Of a stretch of 64,000 nucleotides of DNA, positions 1-9,350 are shown piece after piece. Positions within the stretch are counted from its first letter, which is position 1; each line of letters starts with the position of its first letter. The translations under genes were made by a program, and so were the position numbers. The notes below the pieces were generated by a model. It did not search any database. It worked only from the letters and a program-made list of their open reading frames with translations, and was not told the origin of the DNA. The stretch lies in assembly GCA_041831635.1 (NCBI GenBank), contig JBHASY010000126.1:1-64000 (forward strand), in the 5' to 3' direction. This DNA is from Acetoanaerobium sp041831635 (GTDB lineage: Bacteria > Bacillota > Clostridia > Peptostreptococcales > Filifactoraceae).

Positions 1-2
1 AG

Positions 3-188
3 AAAAAAGAAGAAGAACAAAGTTTACTTGCTGCAACATCTCAAAATGCAGAAATATCTCAAGAGGCTGTAGAACAAATTGAATTTGAAATTAAAGAGTC
101 AAGTAAAAAGAAAAGTATCGAGGGACTTATTGATACAAATCCTGAAATAGTTACACAACTATTAAAAACATGGATAGATGAAGAATAG
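3..188 (+). CDS. fliF: Flagellar M-ring protein FliF, C-terminal end (partial)
   Basis: An open frame enters from the left edge and stops at 186-188. It encodes 61 residues: a charged linker and then a tail with NPEIVTQLLKTWIDEE. The C-terminal tail of FliF, the MS-ring protein of the basal body, lies on the cytoplasmic side and binds the N-terminal domain of FliG; an asparagine-proline followed by a hydrophobic/tryptophan helix is typical of it. The next gene, 12 bases downstream, is fliG, which fits. The rest of fliF is outside the window. Confidence 0.9.
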   Translation, partial: KKEEEQSLLAATSQNAEISQEAVEQIEFEIKESSKKKSIEGLIDTNPEIVTQLLKTWIDEE

Positions 189-200
189 GGAGGGGAATAT

Positions 201-1220
201 ATGGCAGCACCGGCAAAGAAAACGGAATTATACGGCAAGCAAAAAGCAGCTATTCTTCTTATAACTTTAGGTCCTGAACACTCAGCTAAAATTTTTCAAC
301 ATCTTTCTGATGAAGAGATAGAAGAAATGACTTTAGAAATTGCAAATGTAAAAAAAGTCGACCCTCTGGTAAAAGAGGAAATCTTAGAAGAATTTTATGG
401 TATGTGTGTTGCTCAGGAATATATTTCTGAGGGAGGAATCGGCTACGCTAAAGATATACTTGAAAAATCACTAGGTAAAGAGAAAGCCTTTGAAGTAATA
501 AACAGACTTACTGCATCACTTCAGGTTAAGCCTTTTGATTTTGCAAGGAAGGCTGATCCGTCTCAGTTGGTAAATTTTATTCAAAACGAACATCCTCAAA
601 CTATAGCGCTTATTCTTTCTTATCTGGAACCATATAAATCAGGACAGGTGTTAGCGGCTTTATCTCAAGATAAACAAAGTGAAGTAACTAAAAGAATAGC
701 CACTATGGATAGGACTTATCCTGAAGTTATCAAGGATGTGGAAATTGTTTTGGAAAAGAAACTTTCAAATATAGTTACTCAAGACTACACTAAAGCAGGT
801 GGAGTAGAATCTGTAGTTGAAATACTTAACTCTGTAGATAGAGGAACCGAAAAATATATTATTGAAAGCTTGGAGGTTACAGACCCTGAATTAGCAGAAG
901 AAATCAAAAAGAGAATGTTTGTATTTGAAGATATTATTAATCTCGACTCCACTGCAATTCAAAGATTTATTCGTGAAATTGAAAACAAAGAGCTTACTAT
1001 TGCACTTAAGGGTGCGACTGCCGAAGTTGCCGACTTGATATTTGGAAATATGTCAAAACGTATGGTGGAAATGGTAAAAGAAGAGATGGAATTTATGGGT
1101 CCTGTAAGACTTAAAGATGTTGAGGAAGCTCAGCAAAACGTTGTTAATGCTATCAGAAGATTAGAAGAAGCCGGAGAGATTGTGATTTCAAGAGGTGGAG
1201 GAGATGAAATCATTGTATAA
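201..1220 (+). CDS. fliG: Flagellar motor switch protein FliG
   Basis: A 339-aa protein of normal family length. FliG is the rotor protein of the C-ring: its N-terminal domain holds FliF, the middle domain (about residues 115-190, with the EHPQTIAL motif) contacts FliM, and the C-terminal domain (about 200-335) carries charged residues that meet the MotA stator. The C-terminal helix with KELTIALKGA and the MSKRMVEMVKEEME segment are recognisable. A GGGAGGGG ribosome-binding site precedes the ATG. It sits between fliF and fliH in the fla/che operon, and its end overlaps fliH. Confidence 0.97.
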   Translation: MAAPAKKTELYGKQKAAILLITLGPEHSAKIFQHLSDEEIEEMTLEIANVKKVDPLVKEEILEEFYGMCVAQEYISEGGIGYAKDILEKSLGKEKAFEVINRLTASLQVKPFDFARKADPSQLVNFIQNEHPQTIALILSYLEPYKSGQVLAALSQDKQSEVTKRIATMDRTYPEVIKDVEIVLEKKLSNIVTQDYTKAGGVESVVEILNSVDRGTEKYIIESLEVTDPELAEEIKKRMFVFEDIINLDSTAIQRFIREIENKELTIALKGATAEVADLIFGNMSKRMVEMVKEEMEFMGPVRLKDVEEAQQNVVNAIRRLEEAGEIVISRGGGDEIIV

Positions 1221-2001
1221 AGTGATTAAATCCACTAACATAGATTACGAAGAGGAAATTTTTATATCGCCAGGTTCTGTCTATGATGCTCAGACCGGCG
1301 AAGAAAATACCGGAGAATTTTCAACAGACGGGAGTTCTCTTGAAGATGTACTAAAGTATAAATACAGAATGGAAAGACAAGCGAAGCAAGTTTTAGATGA
1401 AGCTAAAATTCAGGCAGAGGTAATGATAAATTCTGCAGAAAAGCAAGCTGAAACTATAAATGAAGAAGCAATAATTAAGGCAGAAAGTTTAAGGAAATCA
1501 GAGGCTCAAAGAGGGTATAATGAAGGTCATAAAAAAGGATATTCTGAAAGCATAGAAAAATACACTACATTGATAGAGCAAGCCACTCAGATAGTGAATG
1601 AGGCAGAAGACTACAAAAAACAATCAATTGAGTCTTTCGAACAGGAGATAATTCAATTAGTGCTTGCATCGGTGGAAAAGATAACCAAAAAAATTCTGGA
1701 TGAAAATGATGATATAGTACTGGGAATTATAAAAAACGCAATTGAAAGTATGACTTTCAGAGACTACTTGATAATAACTGTTTCAAAAGCGGATTTTGAA
1801 GTAGTGGAATTTGCAAGAAACAAGATTTTAGCAATATATCCGGCAATAAGTAAGATAGAAGTAAAAGTTTCAGATAATTTCAAAAAAGGAGATGTAGAAA
1901 TAGAAAGCGATTCAGGAAGCCTTAATCCATCTGTTTCACATCAGATTAAAAAATTGATAGGAGAGTTTAGTAAATTGATAATTGGCAGTGATGAAGTATG
2001 A
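1204..2001 (+). CDS. fliH: Flagellar assembly protein FliH
   Basis: About 265 aa. FliH binds the export ATPase FliI in the cytoplasm and regulates it at the type III export gate. The long alanine/glutamate/lysine coiled coil in the first half (about residues 55-145) and the C-terminal FliH/HrpE-like domain fit, as does the place between fliG and fliI. The frame opens with a GTG at 1195, but I prefer the ATG at 1204 because AGGTGG lies 5 bases before it; either way it overlaps the end of fliG. Sequence conservation in this family is weak, so the name relies partly on context. Confidence 0.88.
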   Translation: MKSLYKVIKSTNIDYEEEIFISPGSVYDAQTGEENTGEFSTDGSSLEDVLKYKYRMERQAKQVLDEAKIQAEVMINSAEKQAETINEEAIIKAESLRKSEAQRGYNEGHKKGYSESIEKYTTLIEQATQIVNEAEDYKKQSIESFEQEIIQLVLASVEKITKKILDENDDIVLGIIKNAIESMTFRDYLIITVSKADFEVVEFARNKILAIYPAISKIEVKVSDNFKKGDVEIESDSGSLNPSVSHQIKKLIGEFSKLIIGSDEV

Positions 2002-3308
2002 TTACAAACCTAAAAAAATATCATGACAGACTAAACGAGGTATCATTGTATCAATATAAAGGGAAAGTATCCAGAGTCATAGGTCTTACCATTGAATCAA
2101 AAGGTCCTGCAGTTAGACTCGGAGAAACTTGCCACATATATCCTATAAAGTCAAAAGAACCTGTACTTGCAGAAGTCGTGGGCTTTAAAGAGGATACCGT
2201 TCTTTTGATGCCGTTAGGAGAAATGGAAGGCATAGGACCGGGTTCTGTGGTTGTAGCAACAGGAAACACCCTGGAAGTAGATGTAGGAGAAGATTTACTC
2301 GGAAGAGTGTTAGATGGTATGGGAATGCCTATAGATACTCTTGAGAGACCATCGCTTAATTATTCTTATCCTGTAAACAATCAACCTCCGAATCCTCTTT
2401 CCAGAACAAAAATAACGAAACCTTTACCATTAGGAGTCAAAGCCATAGATGGTTTTTTAACATGTGGGAGAGGACAGAGGATAGGTATTTTTGCAGGTTC
2501 AGGGGTAGGGAAATCCACATTGCTTGGAATGATAGCCAGAAATGCCTTAGCTGAAGTAAATGTAATCGCACTTATTGGAGAGCGTGGAAGAGAGGTTAAG
2601 GAATTTATAGAAAATGATTTGCAAGAAGAAGGTTTAAAAAAATCTGTGGTGGTTGTTGTCACATCGGATCAACCGCCTTTAGTCAGAATGAAAGGGGCAT
2701 TGCTTGCCACTTCTATAGCAGAATATTTTAGAGATTGTGGAAAAAATGTAGTCTTGATGATGGACTCGCTTACTAGGTTTTCTATGGCTCAAAGGGAAGT
2801 GGGGCTTGCTATAGGGGAGCCGCCTGTTACTAAAGGCTACACCCCATCGGTTTTTGCTGTACTTCCAAAACTGTTGGAAAGAGCAGGAAATTCAAACAAA
2901 GGATCTATTACGGGGCTGTACACAGTTCTTGTTGACGGAGATGATATGAATGAACCTATAGCCGATGCAGTCAGAGGTATATTAGATGGACATATAGTTT
3001 TGTCAAGAAACTTGGCAAACAAAAACCATTATCCGGCTATTGATGTACTGGCAAGTGTAAGTAGGGTAATGCCGAGTATAGTATCCGGAGAACATTTGGG
3101 GACAGTAGGGCAAATCAAAGATTTGATGGCGACATATAGGGACTCTGAGGACTTGATAAATATAGGAGCTTATGTCAAAGGGACAAATAGAAAAGTAGAT
3201 ATGGCAATAGACAAAATGGACAGTATAAATGAATTTTTAAGACAAGGTGTTCACGATAGATTGACATTTGACGAAATCACACAACTATTAAATACTATCT
3301 TAGATTAG
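1998..3308 (+). CDS. fliI: Flagellum-specific ATPase FliI
   Basis: A 436-aa F1-type ATPase that powers or primes export of flagellar subunits. The Walker A loop GSGVGKST is near residue 168, the ALIGERGREVKEF motif near 194, and Walker B VVLMMDSLTRF near 250, followed by the QREVGLAIGEPP stretch shared by FliI and ATP synthase beta-like subunits. The start codon overlaps the fliH stop as ATGA, which suggests translational coupling. Length is normal and all catalytic elements are present. Confidence 0.97.
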   Translation: MITNLKKYHDRLNEVSLYQYKGKVSRVIGLTIESKGPAVRLGETCHIYPIKSKEPVLAEVVGFKEDTVLLMPLGEMEGIGPGSVVVATGNTLEVDVGEDLLGRVLDGMGMPIDTLERPSLNYSYPVNNQPPNPLSRTKITKPLPLGVKAIDGFLTCGRGQRIGIFAGSGVGKSTLLGMIARNALAEVNVIALIGERGREVKEFIENDLQEEGLKKSVVVVVTSDQPPLVRMKGALLATSIAEYFRDCGKNVVLMMDSLTRFSMAQREVGLAIGEPPVTKGYTPSVFAVLPKLLERAGNSNKGSITGLYTVLVDGDDMNEPIADAVRGILDGHIVLSRNLANKNHYPAIDVLASVSRVMPSIVSGEHLGTVGQIKDLMATYRDSEDLINIGAYVKGTNRKVDMAIDKMDSINEFLRQGVHDRLTFDEITQLLNTILD

Positions 3309-3319
3309 CAGGTGATGAT

Positions 3320-3760
3320 GTGGGGTTTAAGTTTAAACTTCAAAGAGTTCTTGACTTAAAATTGAAACAAGAAAATGAGAAAAAAAACCAAATTTCTACT
3401 TTGATGCAGGCTATAAAAGAGAAAGAAGAAGAGTTGGAAAATTTTAAAAATGAAAAAAGACAAAAGGAACTTAGTTTAAATGAAAATAGAAAAAAAGGCA
3501 TTTCGATATTAGAAATAAGAAATATAAGCCATTATTTGCTTTTTGTAGAAAAGAAAATGAATATTGTGAGGCTTGAAATAAGTTCTTTGGAAACAAACTT
3601 AAATCAAAAAAGATTAGAGTGTTTAGAACTTCAAAAAGAAAGAAAGACTTTTGAAAAGCTAAAAGAAAAAGAATACGAAAAATATCTCTATAACGAAAAG
3701 AAAGAAGAAGAAAAAACTATAGATCAGATAGTAACATTTAAGAAAAATAACACTAAGTAG
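3320..3760 (+). CDS. fliJ: Flagellar export chaperone FliJ
   Basis: 146 aa, almost wholly alpha-helical coiled coil rich in K, E and L, beginning MGFKFKLQRVLDLKLKQE, which matches the usual FliJ opening (F-x-L-x-x-V-L-x-x-K). FliJ sits in the centre of the FliI hexamer and passes substrates to FlhA. The start is GTG at 3320, chosen because it keeps this opening and follows an AGGTGATG site. Its place right after fliI is standard. Confidence 0.88.
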   Translation: MGFKFKLQRVLDLKLKQENEKKNQISTLMQAIKEKEEELENFKNEKRQKELSLNENRKKGISILEIRNISHYLLFVEKKMNIVRLEISSLETNLNQKRLECLELQKERKTFEKLKEKEYEKYLYNEKKEEEKTIDQIVTFKKNNTK

Positions 3761-3772
3761 GAGGCTGGCTTT

Positions 3773-5026
3773 GTGAGTGAAGAAGTAATCATACGAGATG
3801 ATGTAATGTCAAAAGGTTCAAGATTTGGAGCATTAAAAACAGCTATCCTTGTTGTGTTAGGATTACTGATAATAATTACAGCATCGTCGACTATTTTGTA
3901 CTTCACAAACAGTGAAGTACAGACTACTATAGATGAACTTGCACTGAGGTTTGGAATAGTTAAACCGGAGGGAGAAGTGGACACTAGAGTGAAAGAATTG
4001 TCGACATATTATCTTTCTCTTGATGTGCCCAGGGCAGCCGATAAGTTATATGCACTTAAACAAGAAGACAAAAAACTTTATGATGAATTATTTTCCTATA
4101 TGATAGGGGAGAACTCTCTAAAGACTTCTAAAATCAGAGATGAGATAAAGTTAAAAGAGGCTAAATCGGATACTCTTCAAAGAGAATATGAATCTATGCA
4201 AGCTGAAATCAGTACAAAAATGAGTTCAGATGCTACTCATTATACTTCTTTAGGCTTAAAAGGAGCGATAAATGCTATAGAAGAGTCTTTGACTTATGAT
4301 ATGGACTTTGAATCTATGGCGAAAACTTTGGAAACTATGCAGCCTAATTTCGTAGCCAGATTACTTTATTATATGAGTCCGACATATTCTAATGAGTTAG
4401 AGATGTCATTAAGCAGAGAGTTTTATAATTCAGTAAAGATGGAAAAAGATAAATATGAGGAGTTTATAAGAAAAAACACATCAAGAACTCAGATATATGA
4501 TAAAATGGACACTGTGTTGGCAGCTCAAAAACTGGAAACGACTACAGAATTTAGTTTAGATGATTTAGGATTGATGTTTTCCAAGATGGACTATTTTAAG
4601 TCAGCGGAAATTCTTAACAAGTTTTCTGATGATGAGTATGTTGCACAGGTGCTTGAAAGTATTAAAAATTATGAAGATTTAGAAGCTATATTTGATGGAA
4701 GTTTGTCAACTGTAATAGCTGATTCGCTTAGAGTGTTAGAAGAATATGAGCGAGATACCGAGACGCTTAGAAAGGCTTACGAAAAAATGCAGGCTACAGA
4801 TTTGGCGGATATTGTCGATACAATGACTAACCAGAATCCGTCATATAAAGAATATAAGATTGATGATGTAAGGAGGTTCAGAATAACAGAGCAAGAGATG
4901 ACGGTGGAAGTGTTAAAGAGATCCAAGCCTACTGTGGTTTCAAACCTGTTAGCTGAACTAAAAAACACTGACAGAACTCAAAAAGCGGCCTTACTAAGTA
5001 GAGAACTTGGTATACCGAATCCGTAA
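3773..5026 (+). CDS. MotE/YlxF-like membrane protein of the flagellar operon
   Basis: 417 aa. One transmembrane helix lies near the N-terminus (about residues 22-45), followed by a periplasm-facing or extracytoplasmic part with a coiled coil (about 115-145). Two helical repeats resembling the MgtE intracellular N domain or FliG-like superhelix follow (MAKTLETMQPNFVARLLYYM and the LGLMFSKMDYFKSAEIL segment). B. subtilis ylxF and the MotE proteins hold the same place between fliJ and fliK and are thought to help motor assembly or stators. This copy is longer than YlxF. The GTG start follows AGGAGG by 8 bases. The name is by resemblance and position only. Confidence 0.65.
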   Translation: MSEEVIIRDDVMSKGSRFGALKTAILVVLGLLIIITASSTILYFTNSEVQTTIDELALRFGIVKPEGEVDTRVKELSTYYLSLDVPRAADKLYALKQEDKKLYDELFSYMIGENSLKTSKIRDEIKLKEAKSDTLQREYESMQAEISTKMSSDATHYTSLGLKGAINAIEESLTYDMDFESMAKTLETMQPNFVARLLYYMSPTYSNELEMSLSREFYNSVKMEKDKYEEFIRKNTSRTQIYDKMDTVLAAQKLETTTEFSLDDLGLMFSKMDYFKSAEILNKFSDDEYVAQVLESIKNYEDLEAIFDGSLSTVIADSLRVLEEYERDTETLRKAYEKMQATDLADIVDTMTNQNPSYKEYKIDDVRRFRITEQEMTVEVLKRSKPTVVSNLLAELKNTDRTQKAALLSRELGIPNP

Positions 5027-5042
5027 TAAAGGAGGTAATTAA

Positions 5043-6479
5043 ATGAACAAAGTTGATACAGTGTCTTTAACAAATATGATTTTGCCAAAACCTGATGCCG
5101 GTTCAAAAGGGTCTTGGGGAAATTCGGCTTTTAAAGACATTTTTTCTGTTAACAATTCAAACAATTTAAAATTTAACAATAAACCGAACAAATCGACAAA
5201 AGGCATATACTCAGAAAGTCAAAAAACGGATAAAAATTCACAAATTTCAAGAAAAGATTCATTTACAGAATCTAATGCTAAACCTATAGATTTTAAGGCT
5301 AAGAAACAAGATAACACTAATAACAGAATCCAAAATGAAAAACAAGTTAATGAAGCCCTAAAGATTGAAAATGTTTCACATGAGGCAGAAAAAAATATAA
5401 GCGAAACGGAAACAAAAAAACAGGAAGAACTTGCGAACTCTGTAAACGAACAAGAAAATATGAACATACAAGATGTGTCTTTGAAAGTGTCAGAACTAAT
5501 CCAAAGCCTTGTGAATGCCAAACTAACTCCTGAGCAAGCAACAAAGTTAGAAGAAGCTGTAAATTCAATGTCTAAAGAAATCAAGGATTTAACACAGGAA
5601 AATCCAAGATTGATCCTTGATTTTATCAAAGATAACTTACAGTCTTTAGAAAAAACACTTGATTTATCAAAAGAACAGTTTCAAAATATACAGAGTAGTG
5701 TAAATACATTATTAGAAAATGTTGAAGCTAATAAAGGCATGGATTTAGACAAATTTATCTTATTTCAAAAAACTCAAACTCAGAAATTCGCTTCCAATGT
5801 CAAGACTGAGCCAAGAAATGAGGTAGTTATAGGAAATATAGATGATATAAATATAGAATTAAATTCACTGAAACCTCACCTGACTGTTATTTCCGGTGCA
5901 AACACACAAGCATCAAATGCTTTTGCCGGTGAGCAAAATGACGATTTAAATTTTGTTCAGACTCAGATAGATGAGATAGAGGGATTCGAGATAACAGGAG
6001 GAAAGATATTTTCTAATTCCGTGCTGATGAACTCGGCAAAAAAAGTAGAAGTGAAAAACACACAGTTTATGCAGATGATATCAAAGATAACTGAAGAAAT
6101 CAAGTTGACACTTGATAAAAACAAAAGTGAAATTACCATAAAACTTCAACCTGAAACACTGGGAAGACTCACTGTAAAGATAAATTCCGAAAATGGATTG
6201 ATGAATGCATCTTTCTTTGCTGAAAACGACAAGGCCAGAATTATGATAGAAAACAATATGACTGAACTTAAAAAATCTCTGGAAAAACAAGGGATACAAG
6301 TTCAAAATCTTACTGTGACAGTAGACCAAAATCAAGATGAACTTTCAAAACATAGAAATATAATGGAGGCTCAAAAATACAACAAAGGTAACATAAGCAT
6401 TGCAGATTTTGAGTCATTAGAAAAAGGAAAAGATGATAACCCATATATACTTGAGGATATATTCTCAGAACTTATTTAG
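5043..6479 (+). CDS. fliK: Flagellar hook-length control protein FliK
   Basis: 478 aa. The first about 300 residues are low-complexity, rich in N, K, S and Q, as expected for the secreted ruler part. The C-terminal Flg_hook domain (about 340-430) contains ITIKLQPETLGRLTVKI and a helix that ends LEKQGIQVQNLTVTV, the family signature that switches FlhB export specificity when the hook is complete. It lies between the MotE-like gene and flgD, as in Bacillus. An AGGAGG site precedes the ATG. Confidence 0.93.
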   Translation: MNKVDTVSLTNMILPKPDAGSKGSWGNSAFKDIFSVNNSNNLKFNNKPNKSTKGIYSESQKTDKNSQISRKDSFTESNAKPIDFKAKKQDNTNNRIQNEKQVNEALKIENVSHEAEKNISETETKKQEELANSVNEQENMNIQDVSLKVSELIQSLVNAKLTPEQATKLEEAVNSMSKEIKDLTQENPRLILDFIKDNLQSLEKTLDLSKEQFQNIQSSVNTLLENVEANKGMDLDKFILFQKTQTQKFASNVKTEPRNEVVIGNIDDINIELNSLKPHLTVISGANTQASNAFAGEQNDDLNFVQTQIDEIEGFEITGGKIFSNSVLMNSAKKVEVKNTQFMQMISKITEEIKLTLDKNKSEITIKLQPETLGRLTVKINSENGLMNASFFAENDKARIMIENNMTELKKSLEKQGIQVQNLTVTVDQNQDELSKHRNIMEAQKYNKGNISIADFESLEKGKDDNPYILEDIFSELI

Positions 6480-6488
6480 GAGGAAAAT

Positions 6489-6896
6489 ATGAGCACAACT
6501 GCTTTAAATGGAGCAATTGATAAAACGAATACCGTTAAACCTACTCCCATAACAGATAGGGGAACCCAAAAGGAAGAAACCAGACAAGTAAAAAACGAGC
6601 TTGGGAAGGATGCTTTTTTAAAACTGCTGACAACGCAGCTTAGCCATCAGGATCCGCTTAATCCTACCAATGATAAAGAATTTTTAAGTCAAATGGCGAG
6701 TTTTTCTTCGTTAGAGCAAATGCAAAATTTAAATAAAAGTTTTGAAGGATTGGATAAAACTCTAAAAGAGAATCAACAGGCTCTGTTTGAAACTATCAAA
6801 AAGTTTAATAATAACTATGTGGACGGACACAAGGAGCTTGTAAATAAAATAGAAGAGTTGTCTTTGGCGATAAAAGAATTGAAGAGAAACGGTTAA
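6489..6896 (+). CDS. flgD: Flagellar hook capping protein FlgD (short form)
   Basis: 135 aa. Residues 35-90 hold the conserved FlgD N-terminal domain (GKDAFLKLLTTQLSHQDPLN and the FSSLEQMQNLNKSF helix), which acts as the scaffold for hook assembly and is exported. The protein then ends in a charged helix. The Ig/tudor-like C-terminal domain of the longer enteric FlgD proteins is absent. Short FlgD forms exist in Firmicutes, so it is probably functional. The next about 170 bases have no clear gene. Confidence 0.9.
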   Translation: MSTTALNGAIDKTNTVKPTPITDRGTQKEETRQVKNELGKDAFLKLLTTQLSHQDPLNPTNDKEFLSQMASFSSLEQMQNLNKSFEGLDKTLKENQQALFETIKKFNNNYVDGHKELVNKIEELSLAIKELKRNG

Positions 6897-7065
6897 AAAT
6901 TTGTAGTGCAGGTCAGATTGAAATATCTGAAAAAGTATGAATGAAAATAACTTAAAATATAAGTCGGATATTTTTAGGAAATTAGAAATTTCTGACACTA
7001 TGAAATATTTTTTAGGAAAATGATTATTTAACTAATATAAGGGATATAATGAGGAGGAGCACCTT
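6897..7065 (+). other. flgD-flgE gap with a possible 28-codon remnant ORF
   Basis: This 169-base gap is the largest in the flagellar operon. Many Firmicutes have a small flagellar gene here (TIGR02530 type). An ATG at 6937 opens a 28-residue frame (6937-7023) containing NNLKYKSDIFRKLEI, with no good ribosome-binding site. It might be a decayed trace of that gene, but the similarity is too slight to be sure. A TATAAT at 7045-7050 lies too close to the flgE ribosome-binding site to be a useful promoter and has no -35. Confidence 0.3.
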
Positions 7066-8343
7066 ATGATGAGATCAATGAACTCGGCGGTATCTGCACT
7101 GAGGAACCACCAGTTGAGAATGGATGTTGTTGGTAATAATATAGCGAATGTAAATACTGTAGGCTTTAAATCAAGCAGGGTAACCTTTAGAGATTCTCTA
7201 AGTCAAACACTTAGGGGGGCAAGCGGTCCTCTTGAAGCAGGCAAAGGAGGAACAAATCCTCAGCAGGTGGGGCTTGGTATGGACGTGTCTTCGATAGATA
7301 CTATCTTTGGAACAGGAGTGCCTGACAGAACGGATAGAGGATTGGATGTAATGGTAAACGGCGAGGGTTTCTTTATGGTTTCAAATGACGGGACCATAGA
7401 CGGAGTGTACTACACAAGAGCGGGCAATTTTGATGTAGACGAAGACGGGAATTTGGTAAATGCTGACGGACTTAGAGTTTTGGGATATCAAGTGGATGCA
7501 GATGGAAATATAACTAATAATGTTGGAGGGATTAAAGTTCCTTTAGCAGATAGTGTTCCCCCTGTAACAACTACTAAAGTTTTAATGGAAGGAAACTTGG
7601 ACTCAAGAGCAGTTTTAACAACCTCTACTACACCTCCTACGATTGAAAGACAAACAGAAATCACAGTAACGGATTCGCTCGGGACAAAACATAGAATAAG
7701 ACTGGATTTTGCAAAAACAGCTGCAAATGCTTGGGCAGTGTCGGCTGCAATTGTTGGAACAACTTCCACTTCGACAGGTGGACCGGTAAACATTACTTTT
7801 GCTCAAGCTACGACAGCAACGGAAACTGCAGGAAAATTAACAACAGCATCTCCTAAAGGTTTTGATATAACTCTTACTCCAAACAACGGTGCAGCAGCAT
7901 TTACGTTTAATGTTGATTTATCGGATTTAACTCAGTACGGAACAGAGTCAAGTGCACTTATGCGTTCTGAGAACGGTTCTCCTGTAGGAGTGCTTACTTC
8001 GTATGCTATAGGACAAAGCGGAGAGGTAGAGGGAGTGTTTTCAAACGGTAAAACTAAGGTGTTGGGACAGATAGCCACGTCTATATTTGCAAACCCTGCG
8101 GGGCTTGTAAAGATGGGTGGCAATCTATATAGGAGCTCTGTAAACTCGGGAGATCCTCAGGTAAACAAACCGGGAACAGGCGGAAATGCAAATCTTCAGC
8201 CGGGAGCATTAGAAATGTCAAACGTAGACTTAGGAAAAGAATTTACTAATATGATAGTAACTCAAAGGGGATTTCAGGCGAATTCCCGTGTTATAACAAC
8301 TACGGATCAAATGCTTGAAGAACTTGTTAATCTTAAACGTTAG
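7066..8343 (+). CDS. flgE: Flagellar hook protein FlgE
   Basis: 425 aa. The N-terminal rod/hook motif MNSAVSALRNHQLRMDVVGN with NIANVNTVGFKSSRVTF, and the C-terminal helix with VDLGKEFTNMIVTQRGFQAN, are the paired coiled-coil ends of axial proteins. The threonine- and alanine-rich middle (about 170-300) forms the outer hook domain. FlgE polymerises outside the cell as the universal joint between rod and filament. A GAGGAGGAG site is 8 bases before the ATG; a second ATG follows directly. The neighbours flgD and flbD agree. Confidence 0.96.
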   Translation: MMRSMNSAVSALRNHQLRMDVVGNNIANVNTVGFKSSRVTFRDSLSQTLRGASGPLEAGKGGTNPQQVGLGMDVSSIDTIFGTGVPDRTDRGLDVMVNGEGFFMVSNDGTIDGVYYTRAGNFDVDEDGNLVNADGLRVLGYQVDADGNITNNVGGIKVPLADSVPPVTTTKVLMEGNLDSRAVLTTSTTPPTIERQTEITVTDSLGTKHRIRLDFAKTAANAWAVSAAIVGTTSTSTGGPVNITFAQATTATETAGKLTTASPKGFDITLTPNNGAAAFTFNVDLSDLTQYGTESSALMRSENGSPVGVLTSYAIGQSGEVEGVFSNGKTKVLGQIATSIFANPAGLVKMGGNLYRSSVNSGDPQVNKPGTGGNANLQPGALEMSNVDLGKEFTNMIVTQRGFQANSRVITTTDQMLEELVNLKR

Positions 8344-8354
8344 TGGGGTTTTTT

Positions 8355-8564
8355 ATGATAAAACTGTCTAGGTTAAACGGGGAAGAATACATTTTAAACA
8401 GTAATTTGATAGAAACTGTTGAAGCTAATCCGGATACAGTCATAACTCTAACGACAAATCATAAATTTGTCGTTAGAGAGTCTGTTGATGAAGTAATAGA
8501 TAGGATAATAAAATACAATGCTTTGGTAGGGGCGACTATTAAAGTCATTAAAAGTGAGGTGTAG
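8355..8564 (+). CDS. flbD: Flagellar protein FlbD (SwrD-like)
   Basis: 69 aa starting MIKLSRLNGEEYILNSNLIE, the standard opening of the FlbD/SwrD family. It ends with a helix and IKVIKSEV. In B. subtilis SwrD, encoded in the same place, raises flagellar motor torque. A GTG at 8343 is in frame upstream, overlapping the flgE stop, but the ATG at 8355 gives the normal family N-terminus. It lies between flgE and motA. Confidence 0.9.
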   Translation: MIKLSRLNGEEYILNSNLIETVEANPDTVITLTTNHKFVVRESVDEVIDRIIKYNALVGATIKVIKSEV

Positions 8565-8567
8565 GGC

Positions 8568-9350
8568 GTGGATTTGTCCACTGTTATAGGGATAGTTTCA
8601 GGGATAGTGTTGATAGTAGTATCGATTTTGTTGGGGGGTAGCTTGCTTGCTTTCTTTGATTTACCCTCTATAATGATCGTTGTTGGAGGAACATTAGCAG
8701 CTACACTTGTTGCTTATCCGATACCGCAAGTAAAAGATATTATGAAGTTGACACAAAAGACATTCGCAAACAGAGATTCCAATCCTAACAAAATAATAAG
8801 CGATATAATCGTTTTGGCAAACAAGGCGAGAAAAGAGGGACTTTTGGCTCTTGAAGAGGGAGTAAACTCCTTGGATGACGAGTTTTTGAAAAAGGGACTT
8901 ATGCTTGTAGTAGACGGAACGGATCCTGAACTTGTCAGAAATCTTTTGGAAACTGAACTTGATTTTATAGAGCAAAGACATAAAACCGGCCAGGGGCTCT
9001 TTGAGACTATGGCGACACTTGCTCCGGGTTTCGGTATGATAGGAACACTTATAGGACTTATTAATATGCTGGGAAGTCTTGATGACCCAAGCACCATAGG
9101 ATCATCTATGGCGGTTGCACTTATTACTACTTTATATGGTTCTTTACTTGCGAACTTGTTTTTTAATCCTATGGCAAATAAACTTAAGATGAAAAGCGGA
9201 GATGAAATGCTTGAAAAGGAAATAATGCTTGAGGGTCTTTTATCTATTCAGGCTGGAGAAAATCCGAGAATTATAGAAGAAAAGCTTAAGGCATTCTTGC
9301 CTCCTTCTATGAGGGCGGAAGTAAAAGCCGGAGGGGGAGGAGAAAACTAA
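8568..9350 (+). CDS. motA: Flagellar motor stator protein MotA
   Basis: 260 aa with four predicted membrane helices (about residues 5-25, 33-52, 150-172, 180-200) and a cytoplasmic loop between helices 2 and 3. The PGFGMIGTLIGLINML segment is the conserved stretch of TM3. MotA and MotB form the ion-driven stator that turns FliG. The start is GTG at 8568. The gene overlaps motB by one base, so the two are probably coupled. Confidence 0.96.
   Translation: MDLSTVIGIVSGIVLIVVSILLGGSLLAFFDLPSIMIVVGGTLAATLVAYPIPQVKDIMKLTQKTFANRDSNPNKIISDIIVLANKARKEGLLALEEGVNSLDDEFLKKGLMLVVDGTDPELVRNLLETELDFIEQRHKTGQGLFETMATLAPGFGMIGTLIGLINMLGSLDDPSTIGSSMAVALITTLYGSLLANLFFNPMANKLKMKSGDEMLEKEIMLEGLLSIQAGENPRIIEEKLKAFLPPSMRAEVKAGGGGEN

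Noticed and set aside
5219..5629. 136-residue open frame on the minus strand
   Set aside because: It is antisense to the low-complexity part of fliK, lacks a ribosome site, and reads as a biased S/F-rich shadow.
7045..7050. Perfect TATAAT just before flgE
   Set aside because: No -35 at 15-19 bases and the transcript would start on the ribosome-binding site.
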